32,848 bases of DNA from CAZSHX01 sp964606895 (GTDB lineage: Bacteria > Bacteroidota > Ignavibacteria > Kapaibacteriales > UBA2268): contig CAZSHX010000053.1 of the NCBI GenBank assembly GCA_964606895.1, positions 1 to 32,848 of the forward strand. The letters run 5' to 3'. The translations under genes were made by a program, and so were the position numbers. Below, piece by piece: positions 1 through 7,318 of this stretch (its first letter is position 1; the number at the start of each line of letters is the position of its first letter). The notes beneath the pieces were generated by a model. It was not told where the DNA came from, searched no databases, and worked only from the letters and a program-made list of their open reading frames with translations.

Positions 1-101
1 TGAAAATTACAAATATACAAATTTTACTCATATTATGACCGTGTGTAGTATAGAAGTGAAATCATTAAGTCGAATGTTTTTCTTATCTCTCCTCTCCCCT
101 G

Positions 102-127
102 ACTCCCGCTTGGGAACATTATACTTT
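102..127. repeat. Copy A of a CTCCCGCTTGG hairpin repeat
   Basis: The core CTCCCGCTTGGGAACATTA appears here and again, slightly changed, near position 594 in the same orientation. The two copies flank the single small gene at 169-567. The left stem arm (CAAG) is decayed in this copy. The rest of bases 1-168 shows nothing I can assign. Confidence 0.6.
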
Positions 128-168
128 TCGTTCAAAAACCGAAGATTAAGAACGATAAGAATTATCTC

Positions 169-567
169 TTACAAATGAAAAAATAATGAATGGGTAAGAA
201 TTCCATCATCAATTTCTAAAACTTCTGAATCAAAAATAAAGTCTAATACTTCTTGTACACGATCTGGATATGTTCCCAAATCTTCAAGAATTTTTAGTAA
301 TTCCAATTCTGAAAGTAAAATTTTATCCGTTTTATTCAGTTGATATTCATGAATGTACTTCAACAAATTTATACCATACTCCAGTGAATAAGAATTATTT
401 TTCAATTCCCATTGGAACATTTGATTTTCATCGTCATCATCAAAATCTTCCCAGTAAATAAACCCGACAATTTTATTTAGTTGTATTTCCGAACTTAAAA
501 TCCTCGCTCCAAATAAAGCAAGAAAAACTTTTAAAAATTCAATATTTAATTCAATATTATTTATCAT
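169..567 (-). CDS. Hypothetical acidic protein, 132 aa
   Basis: I do not recognise this protein. It is predicted soluble, with no signal peptide or membrane segment, and is strongly acidic, with a run of Asp near residues 41-46 (WEDFDDDDEN). The rest reads as amphipathic helices (for example YGINLLKYIHEYQ and LLSELELLKILEDLG). A strong ribosome-binding site (AAGGGAG, about 10 nt before the ATG) supports both reality and start. It stands alone, between two direct copies of a hairpin repeat (102-127 and 590-617), so it could be a mobile or recently acquired single-gene cassette; that is inference. Small acidic orphans of this kind are sometimes immunity-type proteins, but nothing here shows that. 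Confidence 0.6.
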   Translation of the reverse strand: MINNIELNIEFLKVFLALFGARILSSEIQLNKIVGFIYWEDFDDDDENQMFQWELKNNSYSLEYGINLLKYIHEYQLNKTDKILLSELELLKILEDLGTYPDRVQEVLDFIFDSEVLEIDDGILTHSLFFHL

Positions 568-589
568 GATATTTATTCTCCCTTGTACT

Positions 590-617
590 CAAGCTCCCGC
601 TTGGAAACATTACGTTT
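590..617. repeat. Copy B of the CTCCCGCTTGG hairpin repeat
   Basis: CAAGC-TCCC-GCTTG (590-603) forms a 5-bp stem with a 4-base loop, followed by GAAACATTACGTTTC. It is the better-preserved copy of the repeat at 102-127, same orientation, on the other side of the small gene at 169-567. Confidence 0.6.
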
Positions 618-693
618 CTAACATTACCCGTTAACTAACCACGGCACACCTGAAATTATATTTTTCATGGCTGTTAGTAGTCAAAACCGTCGT

Positions 694-798
694 GCACCTT
701 AGTTTTGCAATACTGCACCTTAGCTTTGTGATACTGAATATTGGTTTTACGCTACTATATATTGGTTTTGAGATACTGAAAGTAAGTTTTTCCGATTG
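694..798. repeat. Degenerate 21-bp tandem repeat, five units
   Basis: Units begin at 694, 715, 736, 757 and 778, exactly 21 bp apart. The first four share a central (G/C)TTTTG- or CTTTG-like core and end in (A/C)TACT; units 1 and 2 differ at only three positions and the fifth is decayed. On the minus strand one frame reads heptapeptides of the form SI(S/T/A)K(L/P), but a TGA stop lies directly before it and there is no start codon, so I do not call a gene. Apart from copy B of the hairpin repeat, this is the only structure seen between 568 and 822. Confidence 0.75.
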
Positions 799-822
799 TC
801 AAAGACCACTTTCATGAGTATT

Positions 823-915
823 TTAATAATTCGCACAACTGTCATCCACAGCAAATAATTTTCCAGCAAAGAGGAAGCAAAGCAGGATTGCAAAAACATA
901 TATGAGCTTTTTCAT
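823..915 (-). pseudogene. Orphan 30-codon signal peptide (gene remnant)
   Basis: An ATG two bases after the stop of the neighbouring T9SS gene opens a 30-codon frame, MKKLIYVFAILLCFLFAGKL and so on to VDDSCANY, then stop. Its first 27 residues equal the signal peptide and mature N-terminus of the gene at 918-1679. Identity ends abruptly after the 82-bp repeat and a stop follows within four codons. Most likely it is what is left of a tandem paralog whose body was deleted, or the product of a short segmental duplication. If expressed it would yield only a signal peptide. Confidence 0.7.
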
Positions 916-916
916 A
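835..916. repeat. 82-bp direct repeat, copy 1
   Basis: 81 of 82 bases match copy 2 at 1599-1680; the single difference is A versus T in the Ala/Gly region of the signal peptide. The match covers the start codon and 5' coding part of the T9SS gene at 918-1679 and ends sharply on both sides. Confidence 0.95.
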
Positions 917-917
917 A

Positions 918-1679
918 TCATCTCGTAATAATAATTTTATAAATGGAGTTATTATATTTAAGCAGATAAAGTCCACTCTGTATTTGAGATATATCAATCT
1001 TTAAATAATTTGTCGGTTCCTCTAATATTTTTGAAAAAATTAATTTACCGAATAAATCGAAAATTTCCAATTTGTCCTGAGAAAAATTCATGTCTTTCCC
1101 GATAAATTTTATTTCAATTTCATTTTCTCGTATAGCAAAAATTAGTGGACTTGCTAAAAGAAATTTATTTTCATCAATGCCAACCCTATTCGCTGGTTGA
1201 TATTCAATCACATATTGTACAGTGTCAATTGATTCTATATTCGCCCTTAAAGAATCCATCCGGCAATAATTATCAAAAATGATTGATGTTAATGTATAAA
1301 ATGAATCATTAGTCTCATGAAAAAAATCGCATCTTTTGAAATGAAAAGTTCCGTATTTTTGTTCTATATTTCTAAAACCTTCTCTCGTAGATAAATAAAT
1401 TGAGTCAATGGCTTCCCATGAGAAAAGTGTATCGAAGTTTCTTTGTTTAAAATTGAATACATATACTCTGAATTCAATAGTATATCCCTTTTTGGTAAAA
1501 ACTTCACTATAAGTTGGTGAATTAACACAAGTATCAATCATTGTCGAATCCTGGTTAAAATAGCCATGTTCCGGTTCGTTTGGTATAACCATTCTCAGAC
1601 AACTGTCATCCACAGCAAATAATTTTCCTGCAAAGAGGAAGCAAAGCAGGATTGCAAAAACATATATGAGCTTTTTCAT
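918..1679 (-). CDS. Small T9SS-exported protein of unknown function, 253 aa
   Basis: The N-terminus is a clear Sec signal peptide (Lys-Lys, hydrophobic core, cut near AGKLFA-VDD). The middle region, about residues 25-165, is not recognised; it holds several Cys (CLRM, DTCVN, KRCDFF, DNYCRM). The last 75 or so residues form a T9SS type A sorting domain: KLEIFDLFGKLIFSK, then QIQSGLYLLKYNNSIYKIII. The family role is export across the outer membrane and attachment or release at the cell surface. The start is supported by AGGA about 9 nt upstream. Its first 82 bp are duplicated just downstream (835-916). The cargo function is unknown. Confidence 0.8.
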   Translation of the reverse strand: MKKLIYVFAILLCFLFAGKLFAVDDSCLRMVIPNEPEHGYFNQDSTMIDTCVNSPTYSEVFTKKGYTIEFRVYVFNFKQRNFDTLFSWEAIDSIYLSTREGFRNIEQKYGTFHFKRCDFFHETNDSFYTLTSIIFDNYCRMDSLRANIESIDTVQYVIEYQPANRVGIDENKFLLASPLIFAIRENEIEIKFIGKDMNFSQDKLEIFDLFGKLIFSKILEEPTNYLKIDISQIQSGLYLLKYNNSIYKIIITR

Positions 1680-1680
1680 A
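1599..1680. repeat. 82-bp direct repeat, copy 2
   Basis: This is the 5' end of the T9SS gene at 918-1679 and matches copy 1 at 835-916 in 81 of 82 bases. It is the copy attached to a full-length gene. Confidence 0.95.
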
Positions 1681-1848
1681 GCATCGTCCTATCATTATAA
1701 AATTACGAATAGAATCTTATGCAACTTAAGAATTTTTCCTGCAAATGAAAAGAGAAAAAAAAATTGTCCGAGATTAAGGAGTTGCCTTCGGTACCATGCA
1801 GTGAACTATTCAAAAGGACACCAAAGCGAAGCCGAAATGTCCGTTGAT

Positions 1849-1952
1849 GTCTGAACTGGGATTTAAGGGATTTTGGGGATTAAGAGGATTAAAGAAAAGA
1901 TATTTTTAAAAAATCCTTGTAATCCATTAATCACAAGAATCTGTAATTCAGA
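1849..1952. repeat. Large imperfect inverted repeat
   Basis: The left arm starts GTCTGAAC and is rich in GGATT-type words (GGATTTAAGGG, GGGGATTAAGAGGATT). The right arm carries their complements (AATCCTTGTAATCC, ATTAATC, AATTCAGA). The arms are about 42-45 nt around an A/T-rich centre near 1891-1910. It fills much of the 356-base gap between two minus-strand T9SS genes. The layout matches dispersed intergenic repeats of Bacteroidota genomes; the exact family is not known to me. The rest of 1680-2035 shows nothing I can assign. Confidence 0.6.
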
Positions 1953-2035
1953 TTTTCATCTTCAATCATAGAAATCATAGTTCAAAATTCTTGATTATTA
2001 ATTACCAAATTGCATTCAAAAGACCAATTTCAAAA

Positions 2036-4573
2036 TTACTTTGTAATCACTATTTTCTTGATGATTAATTCATTTCCGAATTCCATCTTCATGAGATAAA
2101 TCCCTGACGGAATATCGTTTACGTCTATCGTATGAATATTAGTTTCGCATGATAAATTGATGAATTGAATTTTCCTGATTCTTTCACCAAGGCAGTTTAC
2201 TAAATTTATGGATTTTAATGAACCCGGAGAATTTGAAAAATCAATATATAACTTATCCGAGGATGGATTTGGAAATATTTCAATATCATTTTTTTCAGGA
2301 GTTTTCCACTCTATAGCAGTTGGTTTCTGGTTATATAGTGCAATTATTTCGTCCTGAGATAAAGCCTTTTTATAAATAAAGATGTCATCAAGCATTCCCT
2401 TGAAATAGTCGTTGTCTTTTCTCGAGCCGATATACAAAGGAGTATTTGGGAATTTATTCAGGATATGACTTCCGTCGGATGATTCACCCACAAGTTTACC
2501 ATTAAGATAGAGCTTGGCAGATTTGCCTTCAAAAGTAAAGGCTCCGTGGTTCCATTTTTTCAATTCGGGCGAACCGCCCCATATTTGCTTGGGTACACCC
2601 TGACCGTCCACATAGTAGGAAGCACCAAACTGTCCCCAAAGATAGATTTCGGTAACATAGCCTTCTGCATAGTTTGTACCAATAATATTTCGCTTAATGC
2701 TCATATCTTCGGCATTGAACCAAAATGACAATGTAAGTTCATCGAATGAAACCGGAAATTGAGGAAAAAACAAATAAGAACTGCCGTCAAATTGAACAGA
2801 TGAATTTAAACTGCCGATTCTATCGTTAACGCTTATTGGTTTTCCTGCACCCTGCAGATTGTAAAAATGGCACATCTGCTCATCGTTGAAATTTCCTGAA
2901 AAAGGATAATAAGCCACTAACCCGGTGGTATCTTCGAGCAGGATAGAGAAATTTATTCTTGATTCGTCAAAAACTGAATCAGCAAGCAAATCGGAAATTC
3001 TAACTTTCATTTGTTTGGAGCATACTGCCGGAATCACCCAACTGTACTCTCTAACAGAAGAATTAATGCTTTTGGCAATGTCAGCCCAATTTTTGCCGTT
3101 ATCGGTACTAAAAGATAAATTGACGGTTGAAACATGTGAACTTGACCATGTTATTATGGTAGTATCGCCGGGTTTGAAAATTTCGTTGCCTTGGGGCAGA
3201 TTTAAAACAATCTTTGGTTTAGCAGGTTCTGTCAAACATTCGGCAGATTCTGCGGCTGTTCTGATCTGGTCTTTAGACTGCGGAAGGAACAACATCCTTA
3301 CCCAATAGCCAAGTCCGGCACTATTGTTTGTTCCGCCGCAATAGCTCATGATTGAACCGGGATTTGGTCTTGCAGTTACTGTTGAATCAAGGCATTTCCC
3401 TGCAATTGCATCACCGGCAACGCAAGTATCGAGAGGATAACCGAAATCACAGCTATGGGTATGGGAAGCATTAAAATTATGCCCCATTTCGTGTGCCAAA
3501 ATATAAATATCGTAAGTAAAATCTACGGTTGGATAAGTATGATTGCCCTGAACACTTGAAACAGCAAATGAATTGTCGCCTGCTTTTCCGCAGAGAGCAT
3601 TGAAATAGCCGAAACCACCCCCTCCATAATAAATTGAGGTCATCACATGAGCCAAATCTCTTTCAACATCCTTATAATTATTCTTCCAATATTCCAATAC
3701 TTTCGGAGGCAGGGCATAAGCATCTCCATTAACTGAATAGGGGTCGGCAGGGCTATCTGTCCACGTTTTAAGCCATTTCAGATAAAAGCAGATATTGACT
3801 TCTTTGGTATAAAGCAAAGAAACCATGTTGACAATTGCAATAGCGTAAGCCTGAGCCTTTTTCAAATCACTTCCGCACGCTTTAAAAAAATCAGAATCTG
3901 TTTCGAGAGCAAGTTCAGTTTCGAGTAGTTTATCCCAATTCAATATTTTGGTTTCATTTTGTATTTTATCTCTGAATTTCTCGGAAATTTGCTGTTTAAT
4001 CTGAAAATCAAAAGTTTTAACATTTGCATTAACAAGATTTGCCTGATTGACAATAACATAATTGTCAAATATCCCAAGTTCCTTGTTTGAAGGGGCTAAA
4101 ACGTAGTTTCTACCGTCAGAATAATTAATATTGCAATACATAATGCCATCAACGCTAATTAAATGAACTTCGGAGCCGGATTCACCGTCAATCGAACCGG
4201 AAAATAAATATACTTCAGGTGAAGACAATCTAATATGACCAAATTTAGTCTGAGTATAAAACTCAGTATTTCCGTCAACCACACTGTGGATTCTTTTTAA
4301 ATTCAGCTGTGCAACATTTTTTTCGGAGACAGGAAAACCTTTGATGATTATCTGATTTGATTCTTTCAATGTTTTAAAGAGTATCGGTTCATTCAGGCTG
4401 ATTGCTTTGAAAGAATACTCCGTAAAACTATTTGCAGTGTTGAAGAAAGTAGATTTATTTATGAAAGCATCAAAATTAATGGTCGTTTGCAAGGTTTTCG
4501 AATTTGCTGAAAATGACAACAATATCGTGCTTAATACCACAAAACTTAAAATAGTAATTTTCCTGAATAACAT
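2036..4573 (-). CDS. T9SS-exported metzincin (reprolysin-like) zinc metalloprotease with LamG-like domain
   Basis: Domain order: signal peptide (about residues 1-25); propeptide-like region; metzincin catalytic domain with HEMGHNFNASH, so zinc ligands H361, H365 and H371 and catalytic E362, followed by the Met-turn GSIMSYC; an Ig-like segment (about 460-545); a concanavalin/LamG-3 type domain opening with GLVAYYPFSGNFND (about 550-760); and a T9SS type A sorting domain (IEIFPNPSSDKLYIDF to GIYLMKMEF). It is likely a secreted or surface protease acting on extracellular protein. An upstream in-frame ATG (4594) exists, but GGAG lies about 8 nt before the ATG at 4573 and the signal peptide begins there, so I use 4573 (845 aa). 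A rho-independent terminator of the upstream gene precedes it, so it is probably transcribed alone. Substrate unknown. Confidence 0.93.
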   Translation of the reverse strand: MLFRKITILSFVVLSTILLSFSANSKTLQTTINFDAFINKSTFFNTANSFTEYSFKAISLNEPILFKTLKESNQIIIKGFPVSEKNVAQLNLKRIHSVVDGNTEFYTQTKFGHIRLSSPEVYLFSGSIDGESGSEVHLISVDGIMYCNINYSDGRNYVLAPSNKELGIFDNYVIVNQANLVNANVKTFDFQIKQQISEKFRDKIQNETKILNWDKLLETELALETDSDFFKACGSDLKKAQAYAIAIVNMVSLLYTKEVNICFYLKWLKTWTDSPADPYSVNGDAYALPPKVLEYWKNNYKDVERDLAHVMTSIYYGGGGFGYFNALCGKAGDNSFAVSSVQGNHTYPTVDFTYDIYILAHEMGHNFNASHTHSCDFGYPLDTCVAGDAIAGKCLDSTVTARPNPGSIMSYCGGTNNSAGLGYWVRMLFLPQSKDQIRTAAESAECLTEPAKPKIVLNLPQGNEIFKPGDTTIITWSSSHVSTVNLSFSTDNGKNWADIAKSINSSVREYSWVIPAVCSKQMKVRISDLLADSVFDESRINFSILLEDTTGLVAYYPFSGNFNDEQMCHFYNLQGAGKPISVNDRIGSLNSSVQFDGSSYLFFPQFPVSFDELTLSFWFNAEDMSIKRNIIGTNYAEGYVTEIYLWGQFGASYYVDGQGVPKQIWGGSPELKKWNHGAFTFEGKSAKLYLNGKLVGESSDGSHILNKFPNTPLYIGSRKDNDYFKGMLDDIFIYKKALSQDEIIALYNQKPTAIEWKTPEKNDIEIFPNPSSDKLYIDFSNSPGSLKSINLVNCLGERIRKIQFINLSCETNIHTIDVNDIPSGIYLMKMEFGNELIIKKIVITK

Positions 4574-4644
4574 ATTTTTTTCTCCGTTAAACAAATGAAC
4601 TTATAAAAATACTGAATTTTTAGCATTTGAGAACCAGAATTTTC

Positions 4645-4675
4645 AAAAAAAAACAGATCCATGAATGAATCTGTT
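4645..4675 (-). terminator. Rho-independent terminator after the two-repeat protein gene
   Basis: Read on the minus strand, AACAGAT, a 10-base loop and ATCTGTT are followed by a run of T. It lies about 30 bp past the stop of the gene at 4704-5210 and separates it from the metalloprotease gene. The stem is A/T-rich, so efficiency may be moderate. Confidence 0.75.
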
Positions 4676-4703
4676 CCTTTTTAATCAACTTTAGCCAAAA
4701 TGA

Positions 4704-5210
4704 TTATTTTACAAAAATCATATCGCCATTTGAAGGATTTAGGTAAAACTTCTCACCTCTACTGTTTTCCTGAATAATATTTCCATTATCATCTATTCCC
4801 AAAAGAGTGACTTTGCCGCTTTTATGCTTTTCCGAGGAACTAAATTTAATCCACTCTTTGTGATCTTTAGCCATACTTGAAGAAAGCAATTTAATATCAC
4901 CTGTTTTTGGTTCTACATAAAAGAATTCTCCCTTTTCATTTTTGTAAACAGTGTGACCTTGGTCAGAGCCAACAATAAAGCAGTCATTTATTGCTATCTT
5001 GGCATTTGAAAGCTTAATAGTATAATGCTGTTTTTCTGAAGCTGATTGTGTTTTACTTGTCCTGCTGATAGTGGATTCCTGTGCTTGAATAGTTTCCTGC
5101 CCATAAGCAGAAAATGGCATTGAAAACATTGGTACGCTCAGCATCGTTGCGGCAATAGCGATTTTAGAATTCGAAACTAAGTTCGATTTTTTGATATTTT
5201 GATTTTTCAT
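4704..5210 (-). CDS. Exported hypothetical protein with two short internal repeats, 168 aa
   Basis: Function not recognised. The N-terminus is signal-peptide-like (KKSNLVSNSKIAIAATMLSV, then cleavage near SAYGQ), followed by a Ser/Thr/Gln-rich linker. The mature part has two copies of a roughly 30-residue unit: VGSDQGHTVYKNEKGEFFYV with EPKTGDIKLL, and LGIDDNGNIIQENSRGEKFY with LNPSNGDMIFV. The shared pattern is G-x-D-x-x-G, then N-x-(K/R)-G-E-x-F, Y-(V/L), P-x-(T/N)-G-D, suggesting a small beta-hairpin repeat. An upstream ATG (5333) would overlap the SET gene by 74 bp and hide the signal peptide; AGGG just before the ATG at 5210 supports the start used. Third gene of a probable set with 5260-5760 and 5773-6273; a terminator follows. 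Confidence 0.78.
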   Translation of the reverse strand: MKNQNIKKSNLVSNSKIAIAATMLSVPMFSMPFSAYGQETIQAQESTISRTSKTQSASEKQHYTIKLSNAKIAINDCFIVGSDQGHTVYKNEKGEFFYVEPKTGDIKLLSSSMAKDHKEWIKFSSSEKHKSGKVTLLGIDDNGNIIQENSRGEKFYLNPSNGDMIFVK

Positions 5211-5259
5211 ATTATCCCTTAAAAAAATTAAGATAAAATTGATGGAAAACCCATCCTGT

Positions 5260-5760
5260 TCATTTTTTGATGTTAGTTTTCTTTGAAGCAAGCATTGTTC
5301 CTCTGCAATTGGCAGAACCACAATGACAGGCATAATCCGAATCGTTATTTATCTTTTTAGCTCCTTTTGTCGAGGCACCCAGATTATAGTCGAAAGTTAA
5401 TTCCTCACCTCTTGTAATCTCCCTCATAGCATATATATAGACTCGTTCGTCGAAGATATATGATTCGCAGTTTGGATCACAGCTATGGTTGATAAATCTC
5501 GATTCGTTGCCGTTTCTCAATCCGTCAATTACTAATTTATCAGACAGGCTGAAAGTATAGACATTGATTGGTTTTCCTTCATTTATTTCGACAAATAATT
5601 TATTTTTCGGAACCCGCTCTCCTTCGTATTCTATAATGCGTGTTCCTTTTGGAATCTTCCGCTTTGCAAATATACCTTTCCCAACAATCCGCGATCTACC
5701 TACCCGAATAAAATCTCGGTTCGGTACTTTTTCAACAATTATTTCAGGAGTATCAGTCAT
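5260..5760 (-). CDS. SET-domain protein-lysine N-methyltransferase, 166 aa
   Basis: This is a compact SET domain covering nearly the whole protein. Visible signatures: N-terminal GKGIFAKRKIPKGTRIIEYE; the SAM-binding and pseudoknot motif FINHSCDPNC; GEELTFDYN; and a post-SET CHCGSANCRGTM in which three Cys plus the Cys of NHSCDPN can bind zinc. The family transfers methyl groups from SAM to protein lysines; bacterial members are soluble and their targets are mostly unknown. It has no signal peptide, so it should be cytoplasmic although both neighbours are exported. Three starts are possible (TTG 5772, ATG 5766, ATG 5760); GAAG lies 6 nt before 5760, which I chose. It follows the 5773-6273 gene by 12 bp, suggesting co-transcription. 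The target cannot be told from sequence. Confidence 0.9.
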   Translation of the reverse strand: MTDTPEIIVEKVPNRDFIRVGRSRIVGKGIFAKRKIPKGTRIIEYEGERVPKNKLFVEINEGKPINVYTFSLSDKLVIDGLRNGNESRFINHSCDPNCESYIFDERVYIYAMREITRGEELTFDYNLGASTKGAKKINNDSDYACHCGSANCRGTMLASKKTNIKK

Positions 5761-5772
5761 TATCATCTTCAA

Positions 5773-6273
5773 TTATTTTTTTACGGCAGGCATACCTTGT
5801 TCTTTTATTGCCATACCTTGAATAGTGGAACCATCAGATTTTATTTCAATGCTGATCTTGTCAGATGTATCATCGCAGTCATTTCCTTTTCCGTCAGAAC
5901 ACATTGTACTTTTGTAAATAAATGGTTTATGCATTCTTTTGCCTGTGGGTAATCCCGAAGCGTGGTCACGGGGTGAAACCACTTTTGATGTTCCTTCGGA
6001 TGTGGTTGTTACGGAAGTAAATCTGATTTTATCTCGATTTGCAGTTTGAAATACAGCTCCATTTGTTTGAATTTCGAAAATATAGCCGTCCCCGTCACAA
6101 TCTAAATCTTTAAATTGGAATCTGCCGCTTTTGTCAATAGTTGTTGTAAAAGCTTTTCCATCAGGTGATTTAAGCGTGATTTTGCCACCTATTAATGCTT
6201 CGCCTGCATTCGCAATTAATGAGAAAGCAATAATAAAGACTGCTAAAGTTGAGATATACAGCATTTTTTTCAT
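5773..6273 (-). CDS. Exported hypothetical protein with calcium-like acidic motif, 166 aa
   Basis: Not recognised by name. A signal peptide (MKKMLYISTLAVFIIAFSLI, cut near ANAGEA) is followed by a beta-rich region resembling carboxypeptidase-regulatory-like folds (GGKITLKSPDGKAFTTTIDK, then GRFQFKDLDCDGDGYIFEI). The DCDGDGY stretch and the later CSDGKGNDCDD hold paired Cys and many Asp, possibly a bound metal ion or disulfides; this is inference. The C-terminal 25 residues are Gly/Lys-rich. First gene of the probable set with the SET methyltransferase and the two-repeat protein. The 117-bp upstream gap contains the palindrome TTAGTCAAGACTAA (about 6310-6323), a possible operator. Confidence 0.75.
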   Translation of the reverse strand: MKKMLYISTLAVFIIAFSLIANAGEALIGGKITLKSPDGKAFTTTIDKSGRFQFKDLDCDGDGYIFEIQTNGAVFQTANRDKIRFTSVTTTSEGTSKVVSPRDHASGLPTGKRMHKPFIYKSTMCSDGKGNDCDDTSDKISIEIKSDGSTIQGMAIKEQGMPAVKK

Positions 6274-6390
6274 TTTATTTATCCATTATTTGATTGTATA
6301 AATTATATTATTAGTCAAGACTAAAATCAAATAAGTTTATTTTAAAATATCTAAATCATGAGAACCATTAGCTCATGTGGAAGTTAAAAA

Positions 6391-7305
6391 TTATTTCTCA
6401 AGATTTCGATGCAAAAAAGAAAGGAGGTTGTTGATATATTTCTGTCCTCCAATTACATATAAGTTGTGATGGTCTGCTCCCTGAATCAAGTGCCATTCTT
6501 TATTGGGTGTTTTCAGGTTGTTGAAAATTCTTTGTCCGTAGCTGAAATTGATATGAATATCTTTATCGCCGTGAGCAACAAATACAGGATTATCTATTCG
6601 CATAGCACTTAATTCAGGAACTATATCATCAGGATTGAATTTTGCCATATCAGCCGCACGGTTAAGAGCAATATCCGAAAGAAACATCGTACCGAAGTAA
6701 TACATCCGCTTCATGTAGTCACTGACAACTTCCCGAAGTGAAGCAAATGTACTTTCAATAATACCGCATTTAATTCTGTTGTCCTTAGCCATTGCTTGTA
6801 GGGCAATTGCCCCACCGAGTGAATTGCCGTAAATCCCGATTTGTTGGGTGGAATCCTTACTCATTAAATAATCAATAATTCTTGAAATATCATTTTTCTC
6901 ATAATAACCGTAAGTGCAGTATGTTCCGCCACTCTCGCCATTTCCACGCAAATCAAATAGTACAGCGTTAAACCCATCATCAGCAAGAATTTTTGCAGTC
7001 GGCATCATCAATTCCTTGCAAGAACCTGTCCCATGCAGAACAATTATAGTAGCATGCGAGCTTTTATTTGAATGGATGTACCAGCCTTTCAAATTCAAAG
7101 TATCTTCAACAGTAAGGTTCAATTCATCGTATTTAAGATTGAAACTTGAAGGAGTAGTTTGATTTTTAAGCATTTGGGATAATTGCACTTTCGAATAACG
7201 ATTCATCAGCACAATTCCATAAGGAGCAACCTGATAAAGTGCAAGCCCGATTATAACCAAGAACAGGATTGCAAAAGCAATTGAAATTTTAAATAGTAGT
7301 TTCAT
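6391..7305 (-). CDS. Membrane-anchored alpha/beta hydrolase, 304 aa
   Basis: The N-terminus has one hydrophobic segment (about residues 5-27) without a clear cleavage site, so it is probably anchored with its catalytic domain outside the inner membrane. The domain has the alpha/beta hydrolase marks: oxyanion motif VLHGTGS, DLRGNGES, nucleophile elbow GNSLGG with Ser162, an acid in HGDKD and the His of GADHHN. It resembles the BAAT/dienelactone-hydrolase-like proteins annotated as alpha/beta hydrolases; the substrate (an ester, thioester or peptide) cannot be told. Last gene of a tight four-gene minus-strand operon, 13 bp after the metallo-hydrolase gene. Confidence 0.88.
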   Translation of the reverse strand: MKLLFKISIAFAILFLVIIGLALYQVAPYGIVLMNRYSKVQLSQMLKNQTTPSSFNLKYDELNLTVEDTLNLKGWYIHSNKSSHATIIVLHGTGSCKELMMPTAKILADDGFNAVLFDLRGNGESGGTYCTYGYYEKNDISRIIDYLMSKDSTQQIGIYGNSLGGAIALQAMAKDNRIKCGIIESTFASLREVVSDYMKRMYYFGTMFLSDIALNRAADMAKFNPDDIVPELSAMRIDNPVFVAHGDKDIHINFSYGQRIFNNLKTPNKEWHLIQGADHHNLYVIGGQKYINNLLSFLHRNLEK

Positions 7306-7318
7306 TCACTCTGCTTTC

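Noticed and set aside
694..798. CRISPR or coding heptapeptide gene
   Set aside because: Units are contiguous without spacers. The repeat frame starts directly after a stop and has no start codon.
1666..1854. 62-codon plus-strand open frame between two T9SS genes
   Set aside because: It overlaps the start of the minus-strand gene, is of low quality and runs into the inverted repeat.
2925..3308. 127-codon plus-strand open frame
   Set aside because: It falls inside the metalloprotease gene in antisense; no ribosome site and no family signature.
5211..5333. Longer start for the two-repeat protein
   Set aside because: It would overlap the SET gene by 74 bp and bury the signal peptide; the ATG at 5210 has its own ribosome site.
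6310..6323. TTAGTCAAGACTAA as a terminator of the hypothetical gene region
   Set aside because: It lies upstream of the 5773-6273 gene, has no T run and a very short loop; at most a possible operator.
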